Under the pieces are notes generated by a model. That model made no database searches. It had not been told where the DNA came from and was given only the letters and a program-made list of their open reading frames with translations. A program made the translations under genes and the position numbers. Shown one piece after another: positions 1 to 8,098 of a DNA stretch of 35,198 nucleotides; position 1 is the first letter of the stretch; the number at the start of each line of letters is the position of its first letter. The stretch is taken from the NCBI GenBank assembly GCA_937894085.1, contig CALCSG010000270.1:1-35198 (forward strand), given 5' to 3'. The DNA comes from an uncultured Gammaproteobacteria bacterium. GTDB taxonomy: Bacteria > Pseudomonadota > Gammaproteobacteria > GCA-001735895.

Positions 1-51
1 CGTTCGCTAGATCTGGAATTAACTGCGTTGCACTTCAGAGTTGAATCCGCC
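1..51. repeat. Left terminal inverted repeat, probable IS30-family end
   Basis: These 51 bases are an exact reverse complement of the last 51 bases of the window; identity stops at base 52. Read outward, the tip is GGCGGATTCAACTCTGAAG followed by TGCAAC, which resembles the IS30 terminal repeat (GATTCAA...GCAAC). Identity runs well past a usual 25-30 bp terminal repeat, so both window ends are probably the same end of one IS in two inverted copies. The transposase would lie outside the window. The IS30 assignment comes from memory of the family consensus. Confidence 0.6.
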
Positions 52-475
52 TTACATTTATGCCGAGAAATTTATTATTTTCATACAACCCTGTTTATTT
101 TTTTTCGTAATTAAATTCTAAAATCTTTCATTACGCTAAAATCCCTTTTTTTTGTTATATTAATCACGTTACGATTAATAAATCAATTTTCTTTTATGCA
201 CCGTTAAGAAGCATAGCTTTTAGATATTATTAAAAACGTTAACTATTTCAATTTTAGAGTTAAATTACAAATAGATTTTAATGCATTCCAATAATTCTGG
301 ATCATTTTGAGTTAAGTATTTTTAAGTTCCAGATTGTAATTGCAGGCACTTAATGCCAATATAAACCCCGATTTTAATACCAGATATGCATTATCTCAGG
401 TGGAAAACCTAAAAAACAGGTAATGACAATTATTTTAGACTATAACTAACAAAAATCCATAAAAAGGAGATAAAT
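52..475. other. AT-rich intergenic region, no gene
   Basis: No convincing coding frame was found. The stretch is very AT-rich. It contains the inverted repeat TTAATC-7 nt-GATTAA at 160-178, a possible regulator site. The presumed promoter of the downstream lipoprotein gene must lie here, but no good -35/-10 pair was identified. Confidence 0.5.
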
Positions 476-1069
476 ATGAACTCGGCAATAAAAACTAATA
501 TCGTGTTACTTCTATCCGTTCTGGCTCTGGCGGGTTGTGGTGGCAAAAGCACCCCTAAACCACAGGCCGACCTGGCCGAATGCGTCTTCCCGGATGCGCC
601 CAGTACTGAAGCACCTATGTGGGTCTGTGATGCGCCGATTGATGGCGTCGAACTCAGTGCTGTTGGTTATGCCAATAAATCTAAAGCGGGTAATTCATTC
701 ATGAAACAGATGGCAGCGTCAGATGCGCGAGTACAGCTGGCCGCCATATTCAAAACACGCGTACAAAATATGATCAAACAATATGCAGAAACCACCGGGG
801 CTGCAGACGCTGAAACCGTCAATATGGTGAACACCTCAGTTTCCAAATTGATTACCAACGAAACCCTCGTTGGCTCACGTATTTTCAGAACACGGACCAG
901 TCCTACTGGCGGCTTATATGTATTAATAGGACTGGATACAGCAAACGTTCAACAGGCAGCTAAGGAAAGTATTCAAACCAGCATGAACAATGATCAGGCT
1001 CTGTGGCAGGAATTTAAAGCCAAAAAAGCTCAGGATGAACTTGCGCTAGAAATATCCAAGATGCAATAA
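476..1069 (+). CDS. LPP20-family outer membrane lipoprotein
   Basis: This is a 197-residue predicted lipoprotein. The signal peptide (residues 1-20) ends in the lipobox LALAGC, with Cys21 as the lipidated residue. After it come a short Pro-rich linker, a conserved-looking P-x-W-V-C segment near residue 48, and a helical body with 'VGYANKSKAGNSFMKQMAASDAR', as in LPP20/LPP20-like lipoproteins. In that family a conserved helix of alternating Ala, Asp and Arg follows a small G(Y/F)A motif. The start is supported by AAAAAGGAG at 461-469, 6 nt before ATG. The gene stands alone, convergent with the copper operon, with a long hairpin between them. Function is unknown; envelope biogenesis is an inference from the family. 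Confidence 0.7.
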   Translation: MNSAIKTNIVLLLSVLALAGCGGKSTPKPQADLAECVFPDAPSTEAPMWVCDAPIDGVELSAVGYANKSKAGNSFMKQMAASDARVQLAAIFKTRVQNMIKQYAETTGAADAETVNMVNTSVSKLITNETLVGSRIFRTRTSPTGGLYVLIGLDTANVQQAAKESIQTSMNNDQALWQEFKAKKAQDELALEISKMQ

Positions 1070-1080
1070 AGTATTACTGC

Positions 1081-1114
1081 GTATTCACCAACAAAAATAC
1101 TTGTTAGTGAATAC
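1081..1114. terminator. Bidirectional hairpin between convergent genes
   Basis: A 14-bp stem with one mismatch pairs 1081-1094 (GTATTCACCAACAA) with 1101-1114 (TTGTTAGTGAATAC) around a 6-nt loop. It lies 12 bp after the lipoprotein stop and 18 bp beyond the SCO1 stop. Neither side carries a long T tract, so it may be an RNA-stabilising or Rho-dependent end rather than a classical intrinsic terminator. Confidence 0.45.
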
Positions 1115-1132
1115 GTATGCCCAACATTGTTG

Positions 1133-1729
1133 CTAGTCCTTTGACAGCAACTTCAATAAGTCATCTCTTATTTCTTCAGGGGCTGTATTATGCGGTGTGT
1201 AATACTGCAACACCCCTTTTTTATCGATTAGATAAATCACCGAACTATGATCTAAAACATAACCCATAGCAGAATCTTCCAGTGGCACTTTTTCGTAGAT
1301 CACACTGTATTGCCGTGCAACCTTATCAAGCACTTCTTTGCTATCCGTCAAACCTATGTAAGTATCAAAAAATCCTTTGACGAACATGCCCATAGCTTTC
1401 GGTGAATCTCGATCTGGATCAAGAGATACAAATATTCCCTGCACCTGTTCAGCCTGTTCGGCAGTTAGCATCTGCATGGCAGAAGAAAGATTCCATAGTG
1501 ATGTAGGACAGATATCGGGGCATGACATATAACCAAAATAAAGCGCAACAACTTTTCCCTTGAAATCACTGAGCGAAACAGGTCCCTTATCGGACTGCAT
1601 GGTAAAATTTCCACCGGCCCCAGGAATCAGGTCACTGCCCTGCTGTTTGAGATATTGCTGGGCTAATAATATGCCGCCTAAAAAACAAACCAGAATGATC
1701 CAGAAATAAACTGTTTTTCTATTTTTCAT
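1133..1729 (-). CDS. SCO1/SenC-family copper chaperone
   Basis: This is a 198-residue membrane-anchored thioredoxin-fold protein that delivers copper to the CuA site of cytochrome c oxidase. One N-terminal transmembrane helix (about residues 7-24) precedes the soluble domain. The copper ligands are visible: Cys70 and Cys74 in SCPDICP and a distal His161 in VLDHSSVIYL. The DPDRDSP turn at 104-110 is typical of the family. The gene lies 16 bp downstream of the PCuAC gene on the same strand, so the two form an operon. PCuAC family proteins load copper in the periplasm and SCO proteins pass or reduce it at the oxidase, which matches the pairing. The oxidase subunits are not in this window. Confidence 0.92.
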   Translation of the reverse strand: MKNRKTVYFWIILVCFLGGILLAQQYLKQQGSDLIPGAGGNFTMQSDKGPVSLSDFKGKVVALYFGYMSCPDICPTSLWNLSSAMQMLTAEQAEQVQGIFVSLDPDRDSPKAMGMFVKGFFDTYIGLTDSKEVLDKVARQYSVIYEKVPLEDSAMGYVLDHSSVIYLIDKKGVLQYYTPHNTAPEEIRDDLLKLLSKD

Positions 1730-1745
1730 TTCAAAACAACGCTAA

Positions 1746-2237
1746 TTAATGATTCATTAATTTCGGTAGACTACCATCCACTTTATGACCGTCCATATTC
1801 TTTTTCATTTTCATCATCATATTTTGCACAGGTACCTTTAGTGACTTTTCACTGCCATCTGCAAAACCCAGAGTAACGTCTATTTCGTCACCTGGTTTTA
1901 GATCACGGTTAAGACCTAACAGCATGACATGTAAGCCGCCCGGTTTTAATTGCACCATTTTTTTCGCAGGCAAATCTATCTGTTTAATTTTACGCATACG
2001 CATGACACCGTTATCATTAATATGAGTATGCAACTCAACGATATTGGCTACCGGGCTTTTTGCATACACCACAGCAGATTGACTTCCCTTATTTGTGATA
2101 TCCATAAAAGCTGCACTGTTACGCTGCTGCTTGATCGCAGCTCTGGCAAAAGATTTATCAATATCCACACTTTGTGCGACATCCGCCAAAACACTAGAAG
2201 CAAAAAATGCCAGAGACAGAACCAGTAGAGACTTCAT
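1746..2237 (-). CDS. PCuAC periplasmic copper chaperone
   Basis: This 163-residue secreted protein has a signal peptide (MKSLLVLSLAFFASSVLA) and a PCuAC/DUF461 domain. The family's copper motif, H-x10-M-x21-H-x-M, is present as His70, Met81, His103 and Met105; extra ligands His72 and Met79 sit beside it. The start chosen is the ATG at 2235-2237, preceded by TTTGGAG at good spacing. An upstream in-frame TTG at 2249 would overlap that ribosome binding site and is rejected. It is the first gene of a two-gene operon with the SCO1-like chaperone, so a role in copper supply to the respiratory oxidase is very likely. Confidence 0.9.
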   Translation of the reverse strand: MKSLLVLSLAFFASSVLADVAQSVDIDKSFARAAIKQQRNSAAFMDITNKGSQSAVVYAKSPVANIVELHTHINDNGVMRMRKIKQIDLPAKKMVQLKPGGLHVMLLGLNRDLKPGDEIDVTLGFADGSEKSLKVPVQNMMMKMKKNMDGHKVDGSLPKLMNH

Positions 2238-2334
2238 AAAAAACTCCAAATCAAAAAAATATGTGGCGCAAGTGTACTAGTTTAAAGAAATGAAAGAAGA
2301 GGCATATTGTCGCATAAGACCATTAATCGAATAA

Positions 2335-3519
2335 TTAAAAATAACGAGCTAGTTCAAGCAATAAATAATCATCCCTTTTAAAGGCTTGCAGAGGAAGATC
2401 CTCCTCATCAATGTTATTAAATAACTGCAATTCACCGGATAATTTCCAGCTTTCACCCAGACGCCGACTCGCTTCGACTCTGATGCTCTGGCTTTGTTTA
2501 TCAATATCTACAATAAACCCGGCCAGCACTTCAGTACTTTGCACATCATTAAAGGCAAACCTTGCGCCGGCGAATAAGTCATTATCAAAAACACCGGCAT
2601 CTACAGCGCGATCTTCCCAGGAGTATTCAACAAGAGTACCAAGGTCGATTGCCGAACCTGCAATACCATAGAAAGTATATTCAAAACCTCCGGTTGCAGC
2701 GGTAAACGAGTCAGCCTCCGAGTTACGATGAATCATTTCAAGCTTCCAGATCCAGTCACCAATAATTGATTGTAAATCTAACCCAAACTGAGTGATCTGC
2801 TGGTAAAAGGGTATAAGTACTGTTTGCCCATCCTGATCAAAACCGACTGAGAAACTGGCATCCCTATTTGTGCCATCAAACCAGGACAGTGCAAAGTCGG
2901 TATCACCCAAATTGCGTTCAAAACGAAGGGCATAATCAATATGACTTTCCTCATCCGAAGACTCATAAGTGGTTTGACTGGTATCAACCACCAGTGGAAA
3001 TCTCAGGCGTCCTTGTTCTGCATGAAACGTTGCTTCACGAAACCCGGTCAACACGAAAGCATGCAACACTCCCCAGTCCTGAATGGTAGTGTAATGAATC
3101 ATCGGCTGACCCAGCTTATCTTCACCATCTATTCCTTCCACCAGATCAATCTGGTTAATCACATCGACCAGATGCTGAGACTCAGTCACTCCCCAGAATA
3201 CGCTATCGATTCCAACACGCCATTCATCGTTGCCTGATACATGCAACCATTTAAATTCACGTATATCGGCGTGTTGACGTTCATCATCCTGGTTATCGCC
3301 ACGAAAAAATAATTCAACCGACAACTCGTCATTTCCCTCATTCCAGGACTGTCTCAGTTTGGGTTTGAAAGACAACGTCAGGTTATCATCCATTTGCTGA
3401 TCAAACTGTGCAGACTGTGTGAACACAATTAGCTCTGCTGCAACATTTCCCGAATAATCCAGCGCCTGCGCCGATAAACTAGTGACTATCAATAAACAAA
3501 AAAAGAACAATCGTTGCAT
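2335..3519 (-). CDS. Outer-membrane beta-barrel protein of the RND/LolA-like export operon
   Basis: This 394-residue secreted protein has a signal peptide (about residues 1-19, ending SAQA). The rest alternates short amphipathic strands with acidic turns, for example the repeated 'Dxx..W' and 'xLSW..G' stretches. It ends in ARYF, and a C-terminal Phe is the usual BAM recognition signal of outer-membrane barrels. It is the last gene of the TetR-RND-LolA-like operon, starting 5 bp after the LolA-like stop. By position it is the outer-membrane component of that export route. I place it only at the level of porin-like barrel; a DUF1302-type relationship is possible but not demonstrable here. Confidence 0.72.
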   Translation of the reverse strand: MQRLFFFCLLIVTSLSAQALDYSGNVAAELIVFTQSAQFDQQMDDNLTLSFKPKLRQSWNEGNDELSVELFFRGDNQDDERQHADIREFKWLHVSGNDEWRVGIDSVFWGVTESQHLVDVINQIDLVEGIDGEDKLGQPMIHYTTIQDWGVLHAFVLTGFREATFHAEQGRLRFPLVVDTSQTTYESSDEESHIDYALRFERNLGDTDFALSWFDGTNRDASFSVGFDQDGQTVLIPFYQQITQFGLDLQSIIGDWIWKLEMIHRNSEADSFTAATGGFEYTFYGIAGSAIDLGTLVEYSWEDRAVDAGVFDNDLFAGARFAFNDVQSTEVLAGFIVDIDKQSQSIRVEASRRLGESWKLSGELQLFNNIDEEDLPLQAFKRDDYLLLELARYF

Positions 3520-3524
3520 TATTC

Positions 3525-4319
3525 TTATCGCGCTCTTTTCAGGGTTTGTGATTTAAAGTCATTTTCAGACAATCCTGTTTTGAATGCATAATTACTCCAT
3601 ATCAGAGTGGTGGATTTTCCATTTTGATGATTAACCATTTGCATTTTACCCGGGCGCCAGTAATGCCCCAGAGACTGCTGGTAATCCTCAGATGTCAAAG
3701 TCTTTAACATTTCATCTTTACGGTCATAAAAATCTGCCTTGATCAATCGATAAGCCTGTTTATCGATCCACACATGCTGCCGTTTGTAACCAGAATATTG
3801 ATAGGCTGGTACGCGCTCCAGCACATAACACTGCATTTCACCACAGGCTTCTTCGCGTAATAGTTTGTAGCTGTACTTTTCAATTTCCTGCGAACCCAGA
3901 TCTTCAAAGGCAAACTCACTGCCCATAAAGGGGCCGGACTTATTTCGCGAACTGATTCGTTTAACACGCTTGATAGCCGGTAAATACAACCACTGATCAT
4001 CAGGTTCTAACCCGTGCGAATAGGTTAACATAGCAGTACCTTTAACATCTGCTGGCTGATCAAAAATAGACATACTTTTGTCACCATCACCGGTCACTTC
4101 CAGCGTTTTAATTCGAATTTCCCGACTCGACGTATCGCCTTTTTTATTCATTAAAGTCATCAGCATATTGGCAGTAAAATCGACAAATCCGGCATCATAA
4201 GCTTTCGCATCTTTAGCTATTTGCAAACCTTTTTGTTCTGCAGTTTGTGCCATAACAACCAACGGCATACCAAGTAGAATGACCATCAAAACCTTTTTAA
4301 TACTGTATTTACTCAACAT
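3525..4319 (-). CDS. LolA-like outer-membrane lipoprotein-sorting protein
   Basis: This 264-residue periplasmic protein has a signal peptide (residues 1-25, ending VMAQ). The family segment WLYLPAIKRVKRI at about 111-123 is followed by SSRNKSGPFMGSEFAFEDL, typical of the LolA-like family PF17131, which is regularly encoded beside MMPL/RND exporters. The fold is a half-open beta-barrel that carries a hydrophobic ligand. Its ATG overlaps the end of the RND gene by 11 bp, with GGAG inside the upstream gene, so translation is coupled. It probably shuttles a lipid or lipoprotein from the exporter to the outer membrane; the ligand is unknown. Confidence 0.85.
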   Translation of the reverse strand: MLSKYSIKKVLMVILLGMPLVVMAQTAEQKGLQIAKDAKAYDAGFVDFTANMLMTLMNKKGDTSSREIRIKTLEVTGDGDKSMSIFDQPADVKGTAMLTYSHGLEPDDQWLYLPAIKRVKRISSRNKSGPFMGSEFAFEDLGSQEIEKYSYKLLREEACGEMQCYVLERVPAYQYSGYKRQHVWIDKQAYRLIKADFYDRKDEMLKTLTSEDYQQSLGHYWRPGKMQMVNHQNGKSTTLIWSNYAFKTGLSENDFKSQTLKRAR

Positions 4320-6609
4320 TCTTTATCTCCTTTTTATCCAGTGCCATTAATAAAGTTGGTAGTAACATAAAATCAGCAATTAGTGCAAATGTAATAGTAG
4401 CAGCTGTCATTAAACCCATATCGGCATTTAATAAAAATGCCGAGCGGGTCAACACCATAAAACCCAAAGCCAATACGATTGAGGTAGCGACAAGAGCGAG
4501 GCCAACTGTACTGAATGCGTAACGAACCGCATCTTTTGCATCCAGCCCTTTTTCACGCCTGGCGCGTAGATATTTACTCAGAAAGTGTACCGTATCATCA
4601 ACCACTATACCGAGTGTCATACCCGTTACTACCGAAAGCGCCAGTCCTACCTGCCCCACCGTAATCCCCCATAATCCAAAGGCCATACCCGCAGGCACCA
4701 GGTTTGGAACCAGACTGATTAAACCTATTTTAAAAGAACGTAAGGCAAAAATTAAAATAATTGATATAAGTACCAGAGCGACAGAGGTTCCGGTCAACAT
4801 GGCACGAATATTTCGAAACCCGATATGGCTGAACATCAGTGTAGGGCTTGCTCCATCATTTTGCATAGTGGCAGGAGCATTGTCCCGTAACCATTGTTGC
4901 GCCCTGTTTTCCAGCGCAATAACTGCAGAAGTAGACATGTTATACAACATCACAGTCATACGTGTGGATGACTTGTCGACATTTATTTGATTGTTCAAAT
5001 CCAGTCCATAGGGCAATGACATTTCATACAGCAGTAAATACTGCGCAGCGAGATCTCTCTGACCGGGCAGTTTGTACCAGTCAGCATCGTCACCATGTAG
5101 ATTTCTATTTAAACGTTTGAAAATATCGGTAAGTACATTGACGTGAATAACCTCAGGTTGTTCACGGAACCAGTTTGCCAGGCTTTCCACTTTAGTTAAA
5201 AATTCCGGGTTACTCACGCCTCCAGCTTCCCCTGAAGCTAAAGAATAATCGATCAGGTATAACCCACTCAGGTTATCTGAAGCAAAATCAGCATCACGTC
5301 TGAATTCTATTTCAGTACTGAAATACTTGGTGAATTCATCATTCAGTTCATTACTCGGCACAAATGAAATCATCAATACAATAAAAACGCCCATACCAAT
5401 CAGCAAACTCTTGCGACGTGCTATGACAAACTCGGCCAACACCACCATCAGTCGACTGGAGTGGGTATCCATTACCTTTTCCTTAACCGGCAAAACCATC
5501 ATCATGGCAGGTAAGAAGCTAATGCTTAACAGGTAGGCTACTACAACCCCCATCGCCACAATATTACCTAAATCGCGAAAAGGTGGCGCATCAGAAAAAT
5601 TCATGCTGAGGAAACCAATCGCCGTGGTGACGGTGGTTAAAAACACAGGCTGCATATTGATACGTAAGCTGTCCACCATCGCTTCGTGTCGCGACTCCCC
5701 CTGATGTATAGCGATAATAAAATTCATTAGAATATGTACCGAATGAGCGATCGACATGGTAGGTATAATCATGACTGCTGAAAAGGAAGGCGGTGTTAGC
5801 GCGATACCCATCCAACCGGCCAGTCCCATCGCACCGACGATAGAAAACACTATCACAAACAATGTTGTCAGCGTCCCACTAAAACCTTTAACCCAGAAGA
5901 ACAACACGATAATAAAAACCCCAAACATCAACGGTACCAGGTACTTCATATCGTATTGCTGGGCTTCGGGGAAAGCCTGGTTCATCATGATGATTCCAGT
6001 CAGCTTGACATCAATACCCGGGAATTTCTGCATAAACTTCTGCTTCAGGTCTCGAACAAAGTTAACTACTTTTGGATTTTCCGTGGTCGGTTCTTCGCCT
6101 TTTAATTCAATAGTGACATTAACCCCGGTCACATGTGCACTGGGTGAAATTAGTCGGTTTACCAGCAATGGTTCGTTTATAGCAATTTCACGTACCTGCT
6201 GTAACCTTTGTTCAGTTAATTCATCTTCTGCAAACACCAGATCCTGTACGATCAAATCATCACCCTCTGCATAGGTGTGCTGATAATTGGTAATAGAATC
6301 TACGCGGGTAGAAAAAGTGGTTTGCCATGCCTGCTCTGTTAACCAGATGACTGCCTTTAAAGTCTTCCCGGTAAAAACGTTACCATCTTCAGGCACCAGC
6401 ACCATCATCACGTTATCATTTTTGGAATAGGTATCCTGCAAGTTTTCAAATGCCAGTAACTGAGGATTTTCCTTGCTGAAGAAAACCCGATAATCGTTGG
6501 TAAAGGTCAGAAACTGAGCCCCAAAACCCATAGCCATAACCGCCAGCAAACTGAGTACAATCACTAACCATTTGAATCGAATAATCCCTTCTGCATAATT
6601 TTTAGTCAT
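4309..6609 (-). CDS. RND/MMPL superfamily exporter
   Basis: This 766-residue inner-membrane protein has the duplicated RND layout. It has an N-terminal helix (about 13-34), a periplasmic loop to about 215, a block of helices (about 218-370), a second helix and loop (about 400-600), and a second helix block (about 607-760). The GIVVDDTVHFLSKY stretch in the second block is the conserved proton-relay/transport motif region of MMPL-like exporters. Length and layout fit the HpnN/YdgH-type lipid exporters rather than the 1000-residue AcrB drug pumps. It follows the TetR gene by 11 bp and overlaps the LolA-like gene, so all are co-transcribed. The substrate is likely a lipid or hydrophobic compound, by inference. 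Confidence 0.88.
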   Translation of the reverse strand: MTKNYAEGIIRFKWLVIVLSLLAVMAMGFGAQFLTFTNDYRVFFSKENPQLLAFENLQDTYSKNDNVMMVLVPEDGNVFTGKTLKAVIWLTEQAWQTTFSTRVDSITNYQHTYAEGDDLIVQDLVFAEDELTEQRLQQVREIAINEPLLVNRLISPSAHVTGVNVTIELKGEEPTTENPKVVNFVRDLKQKFMQKFPGIDVKLTGIIMMNQAFPEAQQYDMKYLVPLMFGVFIIVLFFWVKGFSGTLTTLFVIVFSIVGAMGLAGWMGIALTPPSFSAVMIIPTMSIAHSVHILMNFIIAIHQGESRHEAMVDSLRINMQPVFLTTVTTAIGFLSMNFSDAPPFRDLGNIVAMGVVVAYLLSISFLPAMMMVLPVKEKVMDTHSSRLMVVLAEFVIARRKSLLIGMGVFIVLMISFVPSNELNDEFTKYFSTEIEFRRDADFASDNLSGLYLIDYSLASGEAGGVSNPEFLTKVESLANWFREQPEVIHVNVLTDIFKRLNRNLHGDDADWYKLPGQRDLAAQYLLLYEMSLPYGLDLNNQINVDKSSTRMTVMLYNMSTSAVIALENRAQQWLRDNAPATMQNDGASPTLMFSHIGFRNIRAMLTGTSVALVLISIILIFALRSFKIGLISLVPNLVPAGMAFGLWGITVGQVGLALSVVTGMTLGIVVDDTVHFLSKYLRARREKGLDAKDAVRYAFSTVGLALVATSIVLALGFMVLTRSAFLLNADMGLMTAATITFALIADFMLLPTLLMALDKKEIKNVE

Positions 6610-6620
6610 AATTATTCCTG

Positions 6621-7271
6621 TTAATTATTTTTATTCTGAATGAGGTTTAAGTACTGAATTAATCCCTCTCCACAAAACATGAGCTTGCTTAAATCCTGCG
6701 AAATCATACCTGCACTTAAACAGCCTTCCATAGTTGCCACCACCATCACCGCGACCTGTTCGGGTTGAACCTGATCAATAAGTTGACCAGATTGCTGAGC
6801 CTTCATCACTGCTTTAACAATAGCTTCATGCCATAATTCATATATGACATTCAGCCGGGTGCGAAATCCCTCATCGATTGGAGCCATTTCCTGTGCCAGG
6901 CTGCTAAGTGGGCAACCTAGCTGAACATCCCTCAGAGAAAAAGCATTACCTGACTGCTGAATTAACTCAATAAGACTATCAATGGGACGACCGGAATCAT
7001 TTAACGGAGCGATAAAGCTTCGATAAATTCGGTCCGCAATAACTTCTTCAATCACCGCATATCCCAGTTCAGTTTTATTGGGGAAGTGATGATACAAAGC
7101 GCCTTTTGTTAGCCCGGTATGAGCCAGAATATTATTCAGGCTTGCCGCCTGAAAACCATTTAAATGAATTTCTTTATACGCTGCAAATAAAATTTTAGTT
7201 CGTGTATTGTGAAAAGGCTCATCGTCTAGCAACCGCCACCAGTAAACTCCAGAATCATCATGATCAGACAT
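6621..7271 (-). CDS. TetR/AcrR-family transcriptional repressor
   Basis: This 216-residue regulator has a typical TetR helix-turn-helix around residues 43-62 (ASLNNILAHTGLTKGALYHHF) after a rather long acidic, Trp-containing N-terminal extension. The C-terminal two thirds is an all-helical ligand domain. The open frame reaches 7328, but the promoter -10 lies at 7300-7305, so the transcript begins near 7293. The ATG at 7269-7271 (MSDHDD) is therefore the supported start. The gene heads the exporter operon and should repress it, because two palindromic operators sit in its own promoter. Its inducer may be the exported compound. Confidence 0.88.
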   Translation of the reverse strand: MSDHDDSGVYWWRLLDDEPFHNTRTKILFAAYKEIHLNGFQAASLNNILAHTGLTKGALYHHFPNKTELGYAVIEEVIADRIYRSFIAPLNDSGRPIDSLIELIQQSGNAFSLRDVQLGCPLSSLAQEMAPIDEGFRTRLNVIYELWHEAIVKAVMKAQQSGQLIDQVQPEQVAVMVVATMEGCLSAGMISQDLSKLMFCGEGLIQYLNLIQNKNN

Positions 7272-7282
7272 ACATAACCTCA

Positions 7283-7328
7283 CATACCAACTGGTATGCT
7301 TTATAATACCGACCGGTATGCATGTCAA
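7283..7328 (-). promoter_or_regulatory. Autoregulated promoter with two TetR operators
   Basis: On the minus strand a perfect -35 TTGACA (7323-7328) and a -10 TATAAA (7300-7305) are separated by exactly 17 bp. The palindrome ATACCGACCGGTAT (7306-7319) occupies the spacer. A second one, CATACCAACTGGTATG (7283-7298), lies across the expected transcription start. Both fit ATACC-RACY-GGTAT. Binding at either would block RNA polymerase, so the promoter is very likely repressed by the TetR protein it transcribes, together with the exporter genes. Confidence 0.85.
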
Positions 7329-7816
7329 TTTATTATTGTCTTCGGCCGGCAGGTAATAAAAATTTCAATATCTCCCTGGTGACCGTAGGACCTGGCATAG
7401 GTCTACCACGGAAAAGGTATTTTGGCCTGGTTTACTGGCAGACAAATTTTCTATAGCAGCACCTTAATTATGATTTTTATACGAATATCACATCAACAAC
7501 ACCTAATATATAATCATGCGTATAAGAATCACCAACACAGTGAACCAACTCAATTATCGTTTTCCATCAAAGTCAATACAGGGAATATTTTTTCCGTCGA
7601 ACTCGATACTCGCAGAATCATTCATCGCAGCAGGCTCATCGTACCCTCTCCTGACCGTCCAAACACCACAAACAAAGAAGTTTTGCTGCCTTAACTCCCT
7701 GATTCCACTAAAAAACCTTCGTGTACTTCGTGCTCTTATTGGTGAAAAATATCAGACGTAGCATCAATACCGATTCTCTACTATATTATCCGATCACGGG
7801 TCCGGTAGGTTCCTGG
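7329..7816. other. Intergenic region with a CACGAAG-type repeat copy
   Basis: No supported gene. The promoter of the TetR operon borders it on the left. On the right it contains one copy (7711-7750) of a CTTCGTG-xx-CTTCGTG repeat that recurs near 10714. Remaining sequence is unremarkable. Confidence 0.5.
7711..7750. repeat. Dispersed CTTCGTG repeat, copy A
   Basis: The core CCTTCGTGTACTTCGTGCTC is followed by TTATTGGTGAAA. A second copy at 10714-10750 aligns over about 33 bases with few mismatches. On the minus strand it reads CACC..GAGCACGAAGTACACGAAGG, a phrase I recall as common between genes in environmental bacteria. Confidence 0.5.
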
Positions 7817-8074
7817 CTATTTACATTTCTTTTCAAGCTCCCTTCGGCGTTTAAGTCCTTTTCTGTGCTCCGCCGAGGCGATTTTAAGTTCAAGCTTTAA
7901 ATGCTTACGTTCACTTTTGTCATCTTCTTCAGCCAGCATTGCCTGTAACTTACGCTCTTTTCTTTTAATTTTTTCCAGTAATTCATCGATCCGTTCACAG
8001 CTAATATTATGTTTACTCTTTTTCCCCTTATGCAGATTTTGCTTAAGTTTTTTTATTAGTTTGTTAAGTCCCAT
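7817..8074 (-). CDS. Small highly charged coiled-coil protein
   Basis: This 85-residue protein is dominated by Lys, Glu and Arg. A basic N-terminus (KKLKQNLHKGKKSKH) is followed by a long heptad-like helix (residues about 28-83). It has no signal peptide or membrane segment. It begins 24 bp after the stop of the Na/Pi cotransporter gene on the same strand, so it is probably the third gene of that operon. The ribosome binding site is weak (GAGAC). I do not recognise the family. It could be a cytoplasmic partner of the PhoU-like tail of the transporter or a nucleic-acid binder; both are guesses. Confidence 0.6.
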   Translation of the reverse strand: MGLNKLIKKLKQNLHKGKKSKHNISCERIDELLEKIKRKERKLQAMLAEEDDKSERKHLKLELKIASAEHRKGLKRRRELEKKCK

Positions 8075-8098
8075 AATATTTGTCTCGGTATCAGTCCG

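Noticed and set aside
5756-6274. Plus-strand ORF of 172 residues opposite the RND exporter
   Set aside because: The opposite frame has a full RND layout and overlaps its neighbours correctly; this ORF shows only complementary composition.
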